From contig JAEWFT010000041.1 of NCBI GenBank assembly GCA_023388715.1, forward strand, positions 1 through 32,560: DNA of 32,560 bases, in the 5' to 3' direction. This DNA comes from Pseudomonadota bacterium (GTDB taxonomy: Bacteria; Pseudomonadota; Gammaproteobacteria; Xanthomonadales; Xanthomonadaceae). Positions 20,668 through 28,729 of the stretch are shown here, one piece after another (the first letter of the stretch is position 1; every line of letters begins with the position of its first letter). Made by a program: the position numbers and the translations under genes. Under the pieces are notes generated by a model. The model worked only from the letters and a program-made list of their open reading frames with translations. It was not told where the DNA came from and did no database searches.

Positions 20668-22122
20668 ATGCAGGCAACCCTCGCCGTGCCGGCCGCCGCC
20701 GAATTCGCCCCGCTGATCCCGGAACTGGTGCTGGTCGGCGCCGCCTTCGCGCTGCTGATGCTCGACCTGTTCCTGTCCGAGAGGCAGCGCGTGGTGACCC
20801 ACCTGCTGGGCGTGGCCGCGCTGGTGCTGGTCGCGGTGCTGGTCGGCACCGGCGTGGGCGGCGGCGACGCCAACGTGCTGGACGGCATGTTCCTGCGGGA
20901 CGGCATGGCCGACGTGCTCAAGGTCGGGGTCTGCCTGATCTCGGCGGTGGCGCTGCTCTTCATCTGGCCGTTCCTGCGCGAGCGCAGCCTGTACAAGGGC
21001 GAGGTCACGGTGCTGGTGCTGTTCGCGGTGGTCGGGATGATGCTGCTGATCTCCGCCGGCAGCCTGGTGATGGTCTACCTCGGGCTGGAGCTGCTGGCGC
21101 TGTGTTCCTACGCGCTGGTGGCGGTCGATCGCGACAGCCCGCTGGCGTCCGAGGCGGCGATGAAGTACTTCGTGCTCGGCTCGCTCGCCTCGGGCATGCT
21201 GCTGTACGGGATGTCGCTGGTGTACGGGGCGACCGGCAGCATCGAGCTGGCCACCATCGGCGCCAACGCGATGGGCAACGCGCAGCCGCTGCTGCTGCTG
21301 ACCGGCGTGGCCTTCATGGTCGCCGGCATCGCCTTCAAGTTCGGCGCGGCGCCGTTCCACATGTGGCTGCCGGACGTCTACCAGGGCGCGCCGACCCCCA
21401 TCACCCTGTTCATCGGCTCGGCGCCGAAGCTGGCCGCGTTCGCGATGGCGATCCGCCTGCTGGAACTCGGGGCCGGCCCGCTGGGCGAGTACTGGCAGCA
21501 GATGCTGGCGGTGATCGCCGCGCTCTCGCTGGTCATCGGCAATCTGATCGCGCTGGTGCAGACCAACCTCAAGCGCATGCTCGCCTATTCGACGGTGTCG
21601 CACGTCGGCTTCCTGTTCCTCGGCCTGGCAGGGGGCGGCGCCTCCGGTTACGCGGCCGCGATGTTCTACGCGCTCAGCTACGCGATCATGGCGGTGGCGG
21701 CGTTCGGCGCGATCGTGGTGCTCTCGCGCCGCGGCTTCGAGGCCGATCGCATCGACGATTTCAAGGGCCTGAACGCGCGCGACCCGTGGACCGCCGGGCT
21801 GGTGCTGTGCGTGATGGCGTCGCTGGCCGGCGTGCCGCCGTTCCTGGGCTTCTGGGCCAAGCTGGCGGTGCTGCGCGCCGCGATCGAGGGCGGCATGCTG
21901 TGGCTGGCGATCGTCGGCATCGTGTGCGCGGTGATCGGCGCGTTCTATTACCTTCGGGTGATCAAGGCGATGTACTTCGACGAGCCGCAGGGCGGGCCGG
22001 CGGTGCTCCCGCGAGACGACCGCGTGCTGCGCCTGACCTTCGGGGTGAGCGCGATCAGCCTGCTGGTGCTGGGCGTGTTCTGGAACCCGCTGATGGCCTG
22101 GTGCCTGCAGGCGTTCGCCTAG
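20668..22122 (+). CDS. nuoN: NADH-quinone oxidoreductase subunit N (antiporter-like)
   Basis: A 484-residue antiporter-like membrane subunit and the last gene of the operon. Typical blocks are LVMVYLGLELLALCSYALVA (helix-5 glutamate), AGIAFKFGAAPFHMWLPDVYQGAPTPITLFIGS (helix-7 lysine) and VQTNLKRMLAYSTVSHVGFLFLG. Two in-frame ATGs are close, at 20662 and 20668; the Shine-Dalgarno spacing favours 20668, which gives MQATLAVPAAAEF. The longer form would add only Met-Thr. Its stop is 69 bases before the initiator tRNA gene. Confidence 0.95.
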   Translation: MQATLAVPAAAEFAPLIPELVLVGAAFALLMLDLFLSERQRVVTHLLGVAALVLVAVLVGTGVGGGDANVLDGMFLRDGMADVLKVGVCLISAVALLFIWPFLRERSLYKGEVTVLVLFAVVGMMLLISAGSLVMVYLGLELLALCSYALVAVDRDSPLASEAAMKYFVLGSLASGMLLYGMSLVYGATGSIELATIGANAMGNAQPLLLLTGVAFMVAGIAFKFGAAPFHMWLPDVYQGAPTPITLFIGSAPKLAAFAMAIRLLELGAGPLGEYWQQMLAVIAALSLVIGNLIALVQTNLKRMLAYSTVSHVGFLFLGLAGGGASGYAAAMFYALSYAIMAVAAFGAIVVLSRRGFEADRIDDFKGLNARDPWTAGLVLCVMASLAGVPPFLGFWAKLAVLRAAIEGGMLWLAIVGIVCAVIGAFYYLRVIKAMYFDEPQGGPAVLPRDDRVLRLTFGVSAISLLVLGVFWNPLMAWCLQAFA

Positions 22123-22144
22123 TCCGATTCACGAAGACGCGCGG

Positions 22145-22170
22145 TGCGGGCTTGCATTAACCCGCCCGCA
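22145..22170 (+). repeat. Inverted repeat around the -35 of the tRNA promoter
   Basis: TGCGGGC (22145-22151) and GCCCGCA (22164-22170) are perfect reverse complements with 12 bases between. The TTGCAT -35 hexamer begins immediately after the left arm, so it lies in the loop. The repeat could be the nuo operon's transcript end (no T-run) or an operator site. Confidence 0.5.
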
Positions 22171-22180
22171 TCGTCATAAT
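22152..22180 (+). promoter_or_regulatory. Promoter of the initiator tRNA gene
   Basis: TTGCAT (22152-22157), a 17-base spacer, and CATAAT (22175-22180). The predicted start at about 22187 is 4-5 bases before the tRNA 5' end. The spacing and the short leader fit a tRNA promoter. The -35 is a modest match; the -10 matches 5 of 6 bases. Confidence 0.62.
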
Positions 22181-22191
22181 TCCGCTTCTGC

Positions 22192-22268
22192 TGCGGGGTG
22201 GAGCAGTCTGGCAGCTCGTCGGGCTCATAACCCGAAGGTCGCAGGTTCAAATCCTGCCCCCGCTACCA
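22192..22268 (+). tRNA. metY: Initiator tRNA-fMet (anticodon CAU)
   Basis: A 77-base tRNA with encoded CCA. The anticodon CAT is at 22226-22228. Three consecutive G-C pairs (GGG/CCC) close the anticodon stem, the D-stem has A11-U24, and the T-loop TTCAAAT is intact. These are initiator hallmarks, and position 1 does not pair with position 72. Here the mismatch is U1-U72, whereas E. coli has C1-A72. The discriminator is A73. The acceptor stem 2-7/66-71 is fully paired (GCGGGG/CCCCGC). Its place before rimP-nusA-infB matches E. coli metY, so the symbol is given by synteny. Confidence 0.95.
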
Positions 22269-22311
22269 AGTTCCAGCGACGTCGCCAAGGCGCGTCACAG
22301 GGCTCGGGCTC

Positions 22312-22337
22312 GCGAAACCCAATGCTCCGGGTTTCGC
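22312..22337 (+). repeat. 9-bp hairpin between tRNA-fMet and the terminator
   Basis: GCGAAACCC (22312-22320) and GGGTTTCGC (22329-22337) form a perfect 9-bp stem with an 8-base loop. It has no T-run and lies 17 bases before a second hairpin that looks like a terminator. Possible roles are tRNA 3' trailer processing or an antitermination element; nothing in the sequence decides this. Confidence 0.55.
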
Positions 22338-22354
22338 ACTCCAGCGTCATCGGA

Positions 22355-22384
22355 AAAGGGCCCTTCGGGCCCTTTGTCGTTTCC
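22355..22384 (+). terminator. Rho-independent terminator after the initiator tRNA
   Basis: AAAGGGCCC and GGGCCCTTT (22355-22363, 22367-22375) form a 9-bp stem with a TTC loop, followed by a broken T-run (TTTGTCGTTT). It lies 87 bases after the tRNA and 79 before rimP. In E. coli, terminators also lie between metY and rimP and are partly read through. Confidence 0.68.
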
Positions 22385-22453
22385 GGCATCCGCGTTTTTC
22401 GGGCCGGGGGTTGGCAAGGCATGTATTCCCCACCTGACTGCATTTGATGGACC

Positions 22454-23086
22454 GTGACTGACAAGGCTGACGAAATCGCCGCGCTGCTTGCCCCCACCGT
22501 CACCGCGATGGGGCTGGACCTGCTGGGCATCGAATACCTGCCGGCGCCCGGTGGCGCGCTGCTGCGCGTGTACATCGACGTGCCGCAGGCCGACGCCGAC
22601 AGCCGCTCCGTCGGGATCGAGGACTGCGAAGCGGTGAGTCGCGAGGTCTCCGCCCAGCTGGACGTCGAGGATCCGATCAGCGGCAACTACACGCTGGAAG
22701 TCTCGTCCCCGGGCCTGGAGCGACCGCTGTTCGGCGCGGCGCAGTTCGCGCGCTTCCTCGGCGAAACCGCCAAGGTGGTGCTGAAGCTGCCGCAGGACGG
22801 CCGTCGCCGCCTGCAGGGCGCGATCCTGCGCGTCGAGGGCCAGTCGCTGGCATTCGACGTCGATGGCGCCGAGTTCGTGGTCGACGCTGCCAACATCGAG
22901 AAGGCGAAGCTGGTGCCCGACTGGGTGGCGCTGGGGCTGGCGCCTGCGGTGGACAAGTCCGGGCGCGACCTTCGTCCCGGCAAGCAGAAGAAGAAATCCG
23001 GCAAGAACGGGCCGGCGGCCGACAGGCGCGCGGGCGAACCATCCAACACACAACCGGCGGCCGAGCAGTCGCCAGATGCGGAGTAA
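22454..23086 (+). CDS. rimP: Ribosome maturation factor RimP
   Basis: A 210-residue protein needed for 30S subunit maturation. The N-terminal alpha/beta domain contains LLGIEYLPAPGGALLRVYID (23-42) and the family block ISGNYTLEVSSPGLERPLF (76-94). A C-terminal SH3-like domain follows (about 95-155). The last 45 residues are a low-complexity tail with KQKKKSGKNG and many Pro/Ala/Gln/Glu, making it clearly longer than the roughly 150 residues of E. coli RimP. GTG at 22454 must be the start, because an in-frame TGA lies 9 bases upstream. The Shine-Dalgarno is weak. It begins the rimP-nusA-infB-rbfA-truB unit. Confidence 0.94.
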   Translation: MTDKADEIAALLAPTVTAMGLDLLGIEYLPAPGGALLRVYIDVPQADADSRSVGIEDCEAVSREVSAQLDVEDPISGNYTLEVSSPGLERPLFGAAQFARFLGETAKVVLKLPQDGRRRLQGAILRVEGQSLAFDVDGAEFVVDAANIEKAKLVPDWVALGLAPAVDKSGRDLRPGKQKKKSGKNGPAADRRAGEPSNTQPAAEQSPDAE

Positions 23087-23092
23087 TCGGGC

Positions 23093-24580
23093 ATGAGCAA
23101 GGAACTGTTGCTGGTCGTGGATGCAGTGGCCGCCGAGAAGGGCGTGCCCGAGTCCGTGATACTGGAAGCGATCGAAGCGGCGCTGGCGTCGGCCGCGAAG
23201 AAGCGCTATCCCGACCAGGACGTGCTGACCCGCGTCGCCGTCGATCCCAAGGACGGCAGCTACGAGACCTTCCGCCGCTGGGAAGTGGTGGCCGATGACG
23301 TGGTGATGGAGTCACCGGACCGCCAGCTGCGGCTGATGGACGCGCTCGACGAGAGCGAGGACGTCGAGGTCGGCGACTACATCGAGGAGCAGATCGAGAA
23401 CCCCGACTTCGGGCGCATCGCCGCGCAGGCCGCCAAGCAGGTGATCGTGCAGCGCGTGCGCGAAGCCGAGCGCGCGCAGGTGGTCGACGCGTGGAAGGAC
23501 CGCGTGGGCGAGCTGGTCACCGGCGTGGTCAAGCGGGTGGAGCGCGGCAACATCTACGTCGACCTGGGCGGCAACGCCGAGGCGATCATCCCCAAGGACA
23601 AGGGCATCCCGCGCGACGTGCTGCGCGCCGGCGACCGCGTGCGCGGCTACCTGTTCGACGTGCGCAGCGAACCGCGCGGCCCGCAGCTGTTCATCAGCCG
23701 CGCCGCCCCGGAATTCATGATGGAGTTGTTCAAGCTCGAGGTGCCGGAAGTCGGCCAGGGCCTGGTCTCGATCATGGGCTGCGCGCGCGATCCGGGCGAC
23801 CGCGCCAAGATCGCGGTGCTGGCGCACGACAACCGCACCGACCCGATCGGCGCCTGCATCGGCATGCGCGGTTCGCGCGTGCAGGCGGTGACCAACGAGC
23901 TCAACGGCGAGCGCGTCGACATCATCCTGTGGAGCGACAACCCGGCGCAGTTCGTGATCAACGCGATGGCGCCGGCCGAGGTGCAGTCGATCATCGTCGA
24001 CGAGGACAAGCATTCGATGGACCTGGCGGTCGCCGAGGACAAGCTGGCGCAGGCGATCGGCCGCGGCGGCCAGAACGTGCGCCTGGCCAGCCGCCTGACC
24101 GGCTGGCAGCTCAACGTGATGACCGCCGACCAGGTGCAGGCCAAGTCCGAGGCCGAGCAGGCCGCCTCGCGCGAGCTGTTCCAGCAGAAGCTGGAGGTCG
24201 ACGAGGAGATCGCCGGGATCCTGGTGGCCGAGGGCTTCAGCACGGTCGAAGAGATCGCCTACGTGCCGGTCGGCGAGCTGCTGGCGGTGGAGGGCTTCGA
24301 CGAGGACATCGTCGAGGAGCTCCGCTCGCGCGCCCGCGACGCGCTGCTCAACGACGCGCTGGCGGTCGAGGAAGGCCTCGAGGAACACCAGCCCGCCGAG
24401 GACCTGCTGTCGCTGGAAGGCATGGACGATGCCACGGCCTACGCGCTGGCCGAGCGCGGCCTGCGCACCCGCGAGGACCTCGCGGAAGCGGCCACCGACG
24501 AGATCAGCGACATCGAGGGCATCGACGAGGCGCGCGCCGCCACCCTGATCATGGAAGCGCGCAAGCACTGGTTCGAGTGA
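23093..24580 (+). CDS. nusA: Transcription termination/antitermination factor NusA
   Basis: A 495-residue RNA-polymerase-binding factor, the same length as in E. coli. The domains in order are the N-terminal RNAP-binding region (1-125; MSKELLLVVDAVAAEKGV), S1 (about 135-200; VTGVVKRVERGNIYVDLGG), KH1 and KH2 (about 230-345; IGACIGMRGSRVQAVTNEL and LAQAIGRGGQNVRLASRL, both with the GxxG loop), then two acidic helical repeats (about 365-430 and 440-495) that end RKHWFE. It modulates pausing, termination and rRNA antitermination. The ATG at 23093 has GGAG about 10 bases upstream, overlapping the end of rimP. It is followed by infB after 86 bases. Confidence 0.97.
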   Translation: MSKELLLVVDAVAAEKGVPESVILEAIEAALASAAKKRYPDQDVLTRVAVDPKDGSYETFRRWEVVADDVVMESPDRQLRLMDALDESEDVEVGDYIEEQIENPDFGRIAAQAAKQVIVQRVREAERAQVVDAWKDRVGELVTGVVKRVERGNIYVDLGGNAEAIIPKDKGIPRDVLRAGDRVRGYLFDVRSEPRGPQLFISRAAPEFMMELFKLEVPEVGQGLVSIMGCARDPGDRAKIAVLAHDNRTDPIGACIGMRGSRVQAVTNELNGERVDIILWSDNPAQFVINAMAPAEVQSIIVDEDKHSMDLAVAEDKLAQAIGRGGQNVRLASRLTGWQLNVMTADQVQAKSEAEQAASRELFQQKLEVDEEIAGILVAEGFSTVEEIAYVPVGELLAVEGFDEDIVEELRSRARDALLNDALAVEEGLEEHQPAEDLLSLEGMDDATAYALAERGLRTREDLAEAATDEISDIEGIDEARAATLIMEARKHWFE

Positions 24581-24607
24581 TCGACCGGGCGGCCATGCCG
24601 CTGCCGA

Positions 24608-24613
24608 TACAAT
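24608..24613 (+). promoter_or_regulatory. Possible internal promoter -10 before infB
   Basis: TACAAT lies in the 86-base gap between nusA and infB, 53 bases before the infB ATG. The best -35-like string, TCGACC at 24581-24586, is 21 bases away, too far for a standard promoter. The gap holds nothing else apart from the infB ribosome binding site. Confidence 0.3.
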
Positions 24614-24666
24614 CCCCCCATCGCGCCAGCGCCTCCCATGGCGACGGCCAGGACACCGGAAACCGA

Positions 24667-27249
24667 ATGTCGCAGCAAACCACCATCCGCAAGCTCGCCG
24701 ACCTGGTCAACACGCCGGTCGAGAAACTGCTCGAGCAACTGGCCGAGGCCGGCATGACGTTCAGCGGTCCCGACCAGGTCGTGACCAGCATCGAGAAGGT
24801 CAAGCTGCTCGGCTTCCTCAAGCGTTCGCACGGCAAGGGCGCGAAGGCGGCCGACGAGATCGTCGCGCCGAGCAAGATCACCCTGAACCGCAGCCAGAAG
24901 CAGGAAATCACGGTGGGCGGCAGCGCCAAGACCGGGCGCGGCGCCAGCACCGTCGAGGTCGTCACCAAGAAGAAGGTGACGCTGAAGACGCGCGACGATT
25001 CCGGTCGCGCGGCGACGCCGGGTTCCGAGCGCGAGGAAATCCTGCGCAAGCTGGAGGAATCCAAGCAGCGCAACCTGGCCGAGCAGCGGGCGCTGGCCGA
25101 GAAGGACCGTGCGCGCGCCGAGGAAGCCGCTGCGCTCAAGCGCCAGGAGGCCGAGGAGGCGCAGCGCCTGGCCGCCGAAGCCGCGGCCGCCGCTGAAGTG
25201 GCGCTGGAAGACCCCGCCAAGGCCAAGGCCCACGGCCATGGCCATCCCAAGCCCGCCGCCGCGCACGACAAGGCGGGTGCGCACAAGGGCAAGGCCCACC
25301 GCGGCTCGCACGCGATGGTGACCAGCGTCGAGGATGACGACAACACCGCGCGTTTCGCCGGGCAGCTGCACCTGTCGCCCTCCGACCGTGCCCGCCGCAG
25401 CAGCAGCACCCGCGGTCGCCCCAAGCCCTCGCGGCGCGCCGCCGACCAGTCGCGCACCGGCACCGGCTTCACCCGCCCGACCGCGCCGGTGGTGCGCGAA
25501 GTGGCGATCGGCGAGGCGATCACCGTCGGCGACCTGGCGCAGAAGCTCGCGCTGAAGGGCGGCGACGTGGTCAAGGCGCTGATGAAGATGGGCGTGATGG
25601 CCACCATCACCCAGAGCCTGGACCACGACACCGCGGTGCTGGTCACCGAAGAGCTGGGCCACAAGCCGATCGCGGCCGAGTCCAACGACGCCGAGTCGGA
25701 ACTGCTGGCGCACGTCGACGACGTGCAGGGCGACAAGCAGTCGCGCCCGCCGATCGTGACCATCATGGGCCACGTCGACCACGGCAAGACCTCGCTGCTG
25801 GACTACATCCGCCGCACCAAGGTCGCCACCGGCGAAGCCGGCGGCATCACCCAGCACATCGGCGCCTACCACGTGGAGACGCCGAAGGGCGTCATCAGCT
25901 TCCTCGACACCCCCGGCCACGCGGCGTTCACCCACATGCGCCAGCGCGGCGCCAAGCTGACCGACATTGTGGTGCTGGTGGTGGCGGCGGATGACGGCGT
26001 GATGCCGCAGACGGCCGAGGCGATCCAGCATGCGAAGGCGGCCGGCGTGCCGCTGATCGTGGCGATCAACAAGATCGACAAGTCCGACGCGGACCCGTCG
26101 CGGGTGAAGAACGACCTGCTGGCGCACGACGTGGTGGCCGAGGAGTTCGGCGGCGACACCCAGATGTTGGAGCTGTCGGCCAAGACCGGGCAGGGCGTCG
26201 ACGACCTGCTCGATTCGATTTCGCTGCAGGCCGAGGTGCTCGACCTGAAGGCCGTGCACGAGGGCCGCGCTTCCGGCGTCGTGATCGAGTCGTCGCTGGA
26301 CAAGGGCCGCGGCCCGGTCGCCACCGTGCTGGTCCAGCAGGGCCTGCTGGCGAAGGGCGACTACCTGGTGTGCGGCATCCAGTACGGGCGCGTGCGCGCC
26401 CTGTTCGACGAGAGCGGTCGCCAGGTGCCGAGCGCCGGGCCGTCGATCCCGGTGCAGGTGCTGGGCCTGTCGGGCGTGCCCGAGGCGGGCGACGACTTCG
26501 TGGTCGTCGGCGACGAGCGCCTGGCCAAGGACGTGGCGCAGCAGCGCGACGCCAAGCGCCGCGAATCGCGCTTGGTTGCCGCCGCCGGCAACCGCATGGA
26601 AGACATCATGGCGCAGATGGGCGAGGGCGCGGCGCAGTTGTCCCTCAACCTGGTGGTCAAGGCCGACGTGCACGGCACCATGCAGGCCCTGCGCGAGGCG
26701 CTGACCGGCCTGTCCAACGAGCAGATCAAGATCAACGTGATCGGCTCCGGCGTCGGCGGCATCACCGAATCCGACGCCCAGCTGGCGTTGACCTCGAAGG
26801 CCACCATCATCGGCTTCAACGTGCGTGCGGATGCCTCAGCGCGCAAGCTGATCGAGGGCAACGGCATCGACCTGCGCTGCTTCTCGATCATCTACGACGT
26901 CATCGACCAGGTGAAGCAGGTCGCCTCGAACGTGCTGGGCAAGGAGATCCGCGAGGAGATCATCGGCATCGCCGAGGTCCGCGACGTGTTCCGCAGCTCC
27001 AAGTTCGGCGCGGTGGCCGGCTGCATGGTGGTGGAAGGCGTGGTCAAAAAGTCCAAGCCGATCCGCGTGCTGCGCGACAGCGTGGTCATCTTCGAGGGCG
27101 AGCTGGAGTCGCTGCGCCGCTTCAAGGAGAACGTGGACGAGGTGCGCGTCAACACCGAATGCGGCATTGGCGTGAAGGCCTACAACGACGTTCAGCCGGG
27201 TGACCAGATCGAGTGCTTCGAGCGCATCGAGGTGCAGCGCACGCTGTAA
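24667..27249 (+). CDS. infB: Translation initiation factor IF-2
   Basis: An 860-residue GTPase that brings fMet-tRNA to the 30S P site. It begins with an IF2_N domain (MSQQTTIRKLADLVNTPVEK), then an Ala/Glu/Arg-rich coiled region (about 120-185), a His-rich linker (about 188-218) and a second IF2_N-like domain (about 278-335). The G domain has GHVDHGKT (368-375), GGITQHIG, DTPGH (414-418), NKID (468-471) and SAKTG (504-508). Domain II, III and the C-terminal fMet-binding domain complete the protein. The ATG at 24667 follows GGAAA; the open frame continues upstream through nusA, but homology starts here. It is encoded a few kilobases from the initiator tRNA it binds. Confidence 0.97.
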   Translation: MSQQTTIRKLADLVNTPVEKLLEQLAEAGMTFSGPDQVVTSIEKVKLLGFLKRSHGKGAKAADEIVAPSKITLNRSQKQEITVGGSAKTGRGASTVEVVTKKKVTLKTRDDSGRAATPGSEREEILRKLEESKQRNLAEQRALAEKDRARAEEAAALKRQEAEEAQRLAAEAAAAAEVALEDPAKAKAHGHGHPKPAAAHDKAGAHKGKAHRGSHAMVTSVEDDDNTARFAGQLHLSPSDRARRSSSTRGRPKPSRRAADQSRTGTGFTRPTAPVVREVAIGEAITVGDLAQKLALKGGDVVKALMKMGVMATITQSLDHDTAVLVTEELGHKPIAAESNDAESELLAHVDDVQGDKQSRPPIVTIMGHVDHGKTSLLDYIRRTKVATGEAGGITQHIGAYHVETPKGVISFLDTPGHAAFTHMRQRGAKLTDIVVLVVAADDGVMPQTAEAIQHAKAAGVPLIVAINKIDKSDADPSRVKNDLLAHDVVAEEFGGDTQMLELSAKTGQGVDDLLDSISLQAEVLDLKAVHEGRASGVVIESSLDKGRGPVATVLVQQGLLAKGDYLVCGIQYGRVRALFDESGRQVPSAGPSIPVQVLGLSGVPEAGDDFVVVGDERLAKDVAQQRDAKRRESRLVAAAGNRMEDIMAQMGEGAAQLSLNLVVKADVHGTMQALREALTGLSNEQIKINVIGSGVGGITESDAQLALTSKATIIGFNVRADASARKLIEGNGIDLRCFSIIYDVIDQVKQVASNVLGKEIREEIIGIAEVRDVFRSSKFGAVAGCMVVEGVVKKSKPIRVLRDSVVIFEGELESLRRFKENVDEVRVNTECGIGVKAYNDVQPGDQIECFERIEVQRTL

Positions 27250-27267
27250 GGCGCGCGCGACGATCCC

Positions 27268-27636
27268 ATGGCGCAGAAGTCCTTCCACCGCACCGACCGG
27301 GTCTCGGCGCAATTGCGCCGGGAACTGGGCACGCTGGTCCACGAGGCCGTGCGCGAGCACGGGCTGGGTTCGGCCAGCGTGTCCGACGTCGAGGTCACCC
27401 GCGACATGGCGCATGCCAAGGTGTTCGTCACCGTGCTGATGCCCGAGCGGGCGGCGGAGACGGTCAAGGCGCTCAAGGCGCTGGCGCCGGAGATCCGCTA
27501 CCAGCTGGCCCGCGCGGTCAAGATGCGCCACGTGCCGGAGCTGCATTTCCACTACGACGAATCCGTGGACCGGGGCGAGCGCATCGAGAATCTCCTGCGT
27601 GACCTGCCCGACCTCGCCGGTGGCGACGCCGAATAA
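27268..27636 (+). CDS. rbfA: 30S ribosome-binding factor RbfA
   Basis: A 122-residue KH-fold protein that binds immature 30S subunits and helps 16S rRNA 5'-end maturation, especially in the cold. The family start FHRTDRVSAQLRREL, the block VSDVEVTRDMAHAKVFVTV and the C-terminal HVPELHFHYDESVDRGERIENLL are all present. The ATG at 27268 is 18 bases after infB with no clear Shine-Dalgarno. The 3' end overlaps truB. The length is near that of E. coli (about 133). Confidence 0.96.
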   Translation: MAQKSFHRTDRVSAQLRRELGTLVHEAVREHGLGSASVSDVEVTRDMAHAKVFVTVLMPERAAETVKALKALAPEIRYQLARAVKMRHVPELHFHYDESVDRGERIENLLRDLPDLAGGDAE

Positions 27637-28594
27637 GCCGCGCGAGCGTCGCCCGCGCACCGTGTTCCGCCGCCTGGACGGCATCCTTCTGCTGGACAAG
27701 CCGCGGGGGCTGTCGTCCAACCAGGCGTTGCAGCGCGTGCGCCACCTGTTCCGCGCCGAGAAGGCGGGCCACACCGGCAGCCTGGACCCGCTGGCGACCG
27801 GCCTGTTGCCCGTCTGCTTCGGCGAGGCGACCAAGATCGCCGGCGGCCTGCTGGGCGCGCGCAAGGCCTACGAAACGGTGGCGCGGCTAGGAATCACCAC
27901 CGACACCGATGATGCCGACGGCCAGCCGCTACGCGAACGCGCGGTACCGACGCTGACGCTGGATGCCATCGATGCCGCGCTGGCGGCGCTGACCGGGCGC
28001 ATCCTCCAGCGCCCGCCCATCTATTCCGCGCTCAAGCGGGGTGGCGAGCCGCTCTACGCCAAGGCGCGGCGGGGCGAATCCATCGAAGTCGAGCCGCGCG
28101 AGATCGACGTGCATGCCTTCGAGCTGCTGAACGCCGCCGACCTGCTGGATGGGGGCCAGCCGCTGCTGCGCCTGCATGTGGAATGCGGGTCAGGCACTTA
28201 TATCCGCAGCCTGGTGCGCGACCTGGGCGAGGCCCTCGGCTGCGGCGGCCACGTGGCCGAACTGCGCCGGCTATGGGTGGATCCGTTCCGCGAGCCGCGG
28301 ATGTGGACGCTGGACGCGCTGGAGACCCTCCGCGAACAGGCAGGCGAGCGCGTGCTGGATGCCTGCCTGTTGCCGATCGAGGCCGGGATGGCCTCCTGGC
28401 CCGAGGTCCGGGTCACCCCGGCGCAGGCGCACCGGTTGGGCCACGGGCAGGGCCTGCGCGGCCCGTACCCGGCGAGCGGGCAGGTGGCGATCCTCGACGA
28501 GCACGGGCGTGGCCTCGGGCTTGGCGAGGTGGGGGACGACGGCAGCCTGCGCCCGAGCCGCCTGTTTCGCTGGGCGGCGGCAACCGGGACGTGA
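27599..28594 (+). CDS. truB: tRNA pseudouridine(55) synthase
   Basis: A 331-residue enzyme that makes pseudouridine 55 in the T-loop of tRNAs. GILLLDKPRGLSSN and the catalytic block GHTGSLDPLATGLLP, with Asp63 as nucleophile, are visible. RPPIYSALKRGGEPLYAKAR and GTYIRSLVRDLGEALG follow, with a PUA-like C-terminal domain (from about 270). The GTG at 27599 overlaps rbfA by 38 bases and has GAG about 10 bases upstream. A second GTG at 27620 would give MATPNKPRERRP and an overlap of 17 bases; both are plausible because the extra seven residues show no homology. It closes the rimP-truB unit. Confidence 0.95.
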   Translation: MTCPTSPVATPNKPRERRPRTVFRRLDGILLLDKPRGLSSNQALQRVRHLFRAEKAGHTGSLDPLATGLLPVCFGEATKIAGGLLGARKAYETVARLGITTDTDDADGQPLRERAVPTLTLDAIDAALAALTGRILQRPPIYSALKRGGEPLYAKARRGESIEVEPREIDVHAFELLNAADLLDGGQPLLRLHVECGSGTYIRSLVRDLGEALGCGGHVAELRRLWVDPFREPRMWTLDALETLREQAGERVLDACLLPIEAGMASWPEVRVTPAQAHRLGHGQGLRGPYPASGQVAILDEHGRGLGLGEVGDDGSLRPSRLFRWAAATGT

Positions 28595-28663
28595 GCCGGC
28601 CGGCGCCCTGCGCTGCGGGGAGCGGACACGCTGCCGCCCGTCGGGTGGCGCGCCGAGGTCGCG

Positions 28664-28693
28664 TTGCCGGTCTTCCTGCCGGCGGGCTATAAT
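28664..28693 (+). promoter_or_regulatory. Promoter of rpsO (and pnp by read-through)
   Basis: TTGCCG (28664-28669), an 18-base spacer and a perfect TATAAT (28688-28693) lie in the truB-rpsO gap. This is the best -10 in the window. The start would be near 28700, leaving a leader of about 96 bases before the rpsO ATG. Confidence 0.75.
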
Positions 28694-28729
28694 CCCGCGG
28701 CTCCCCCGAGCACATCCATCCATCATCAT

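Noticed and set aside
28633..28649. Stem GCCGCCC/GGGTGGC with a GTC loop after truB
   Set aside because: It contains a G-U pair and has no T-run, so it cannot be called a terminator with confidence.
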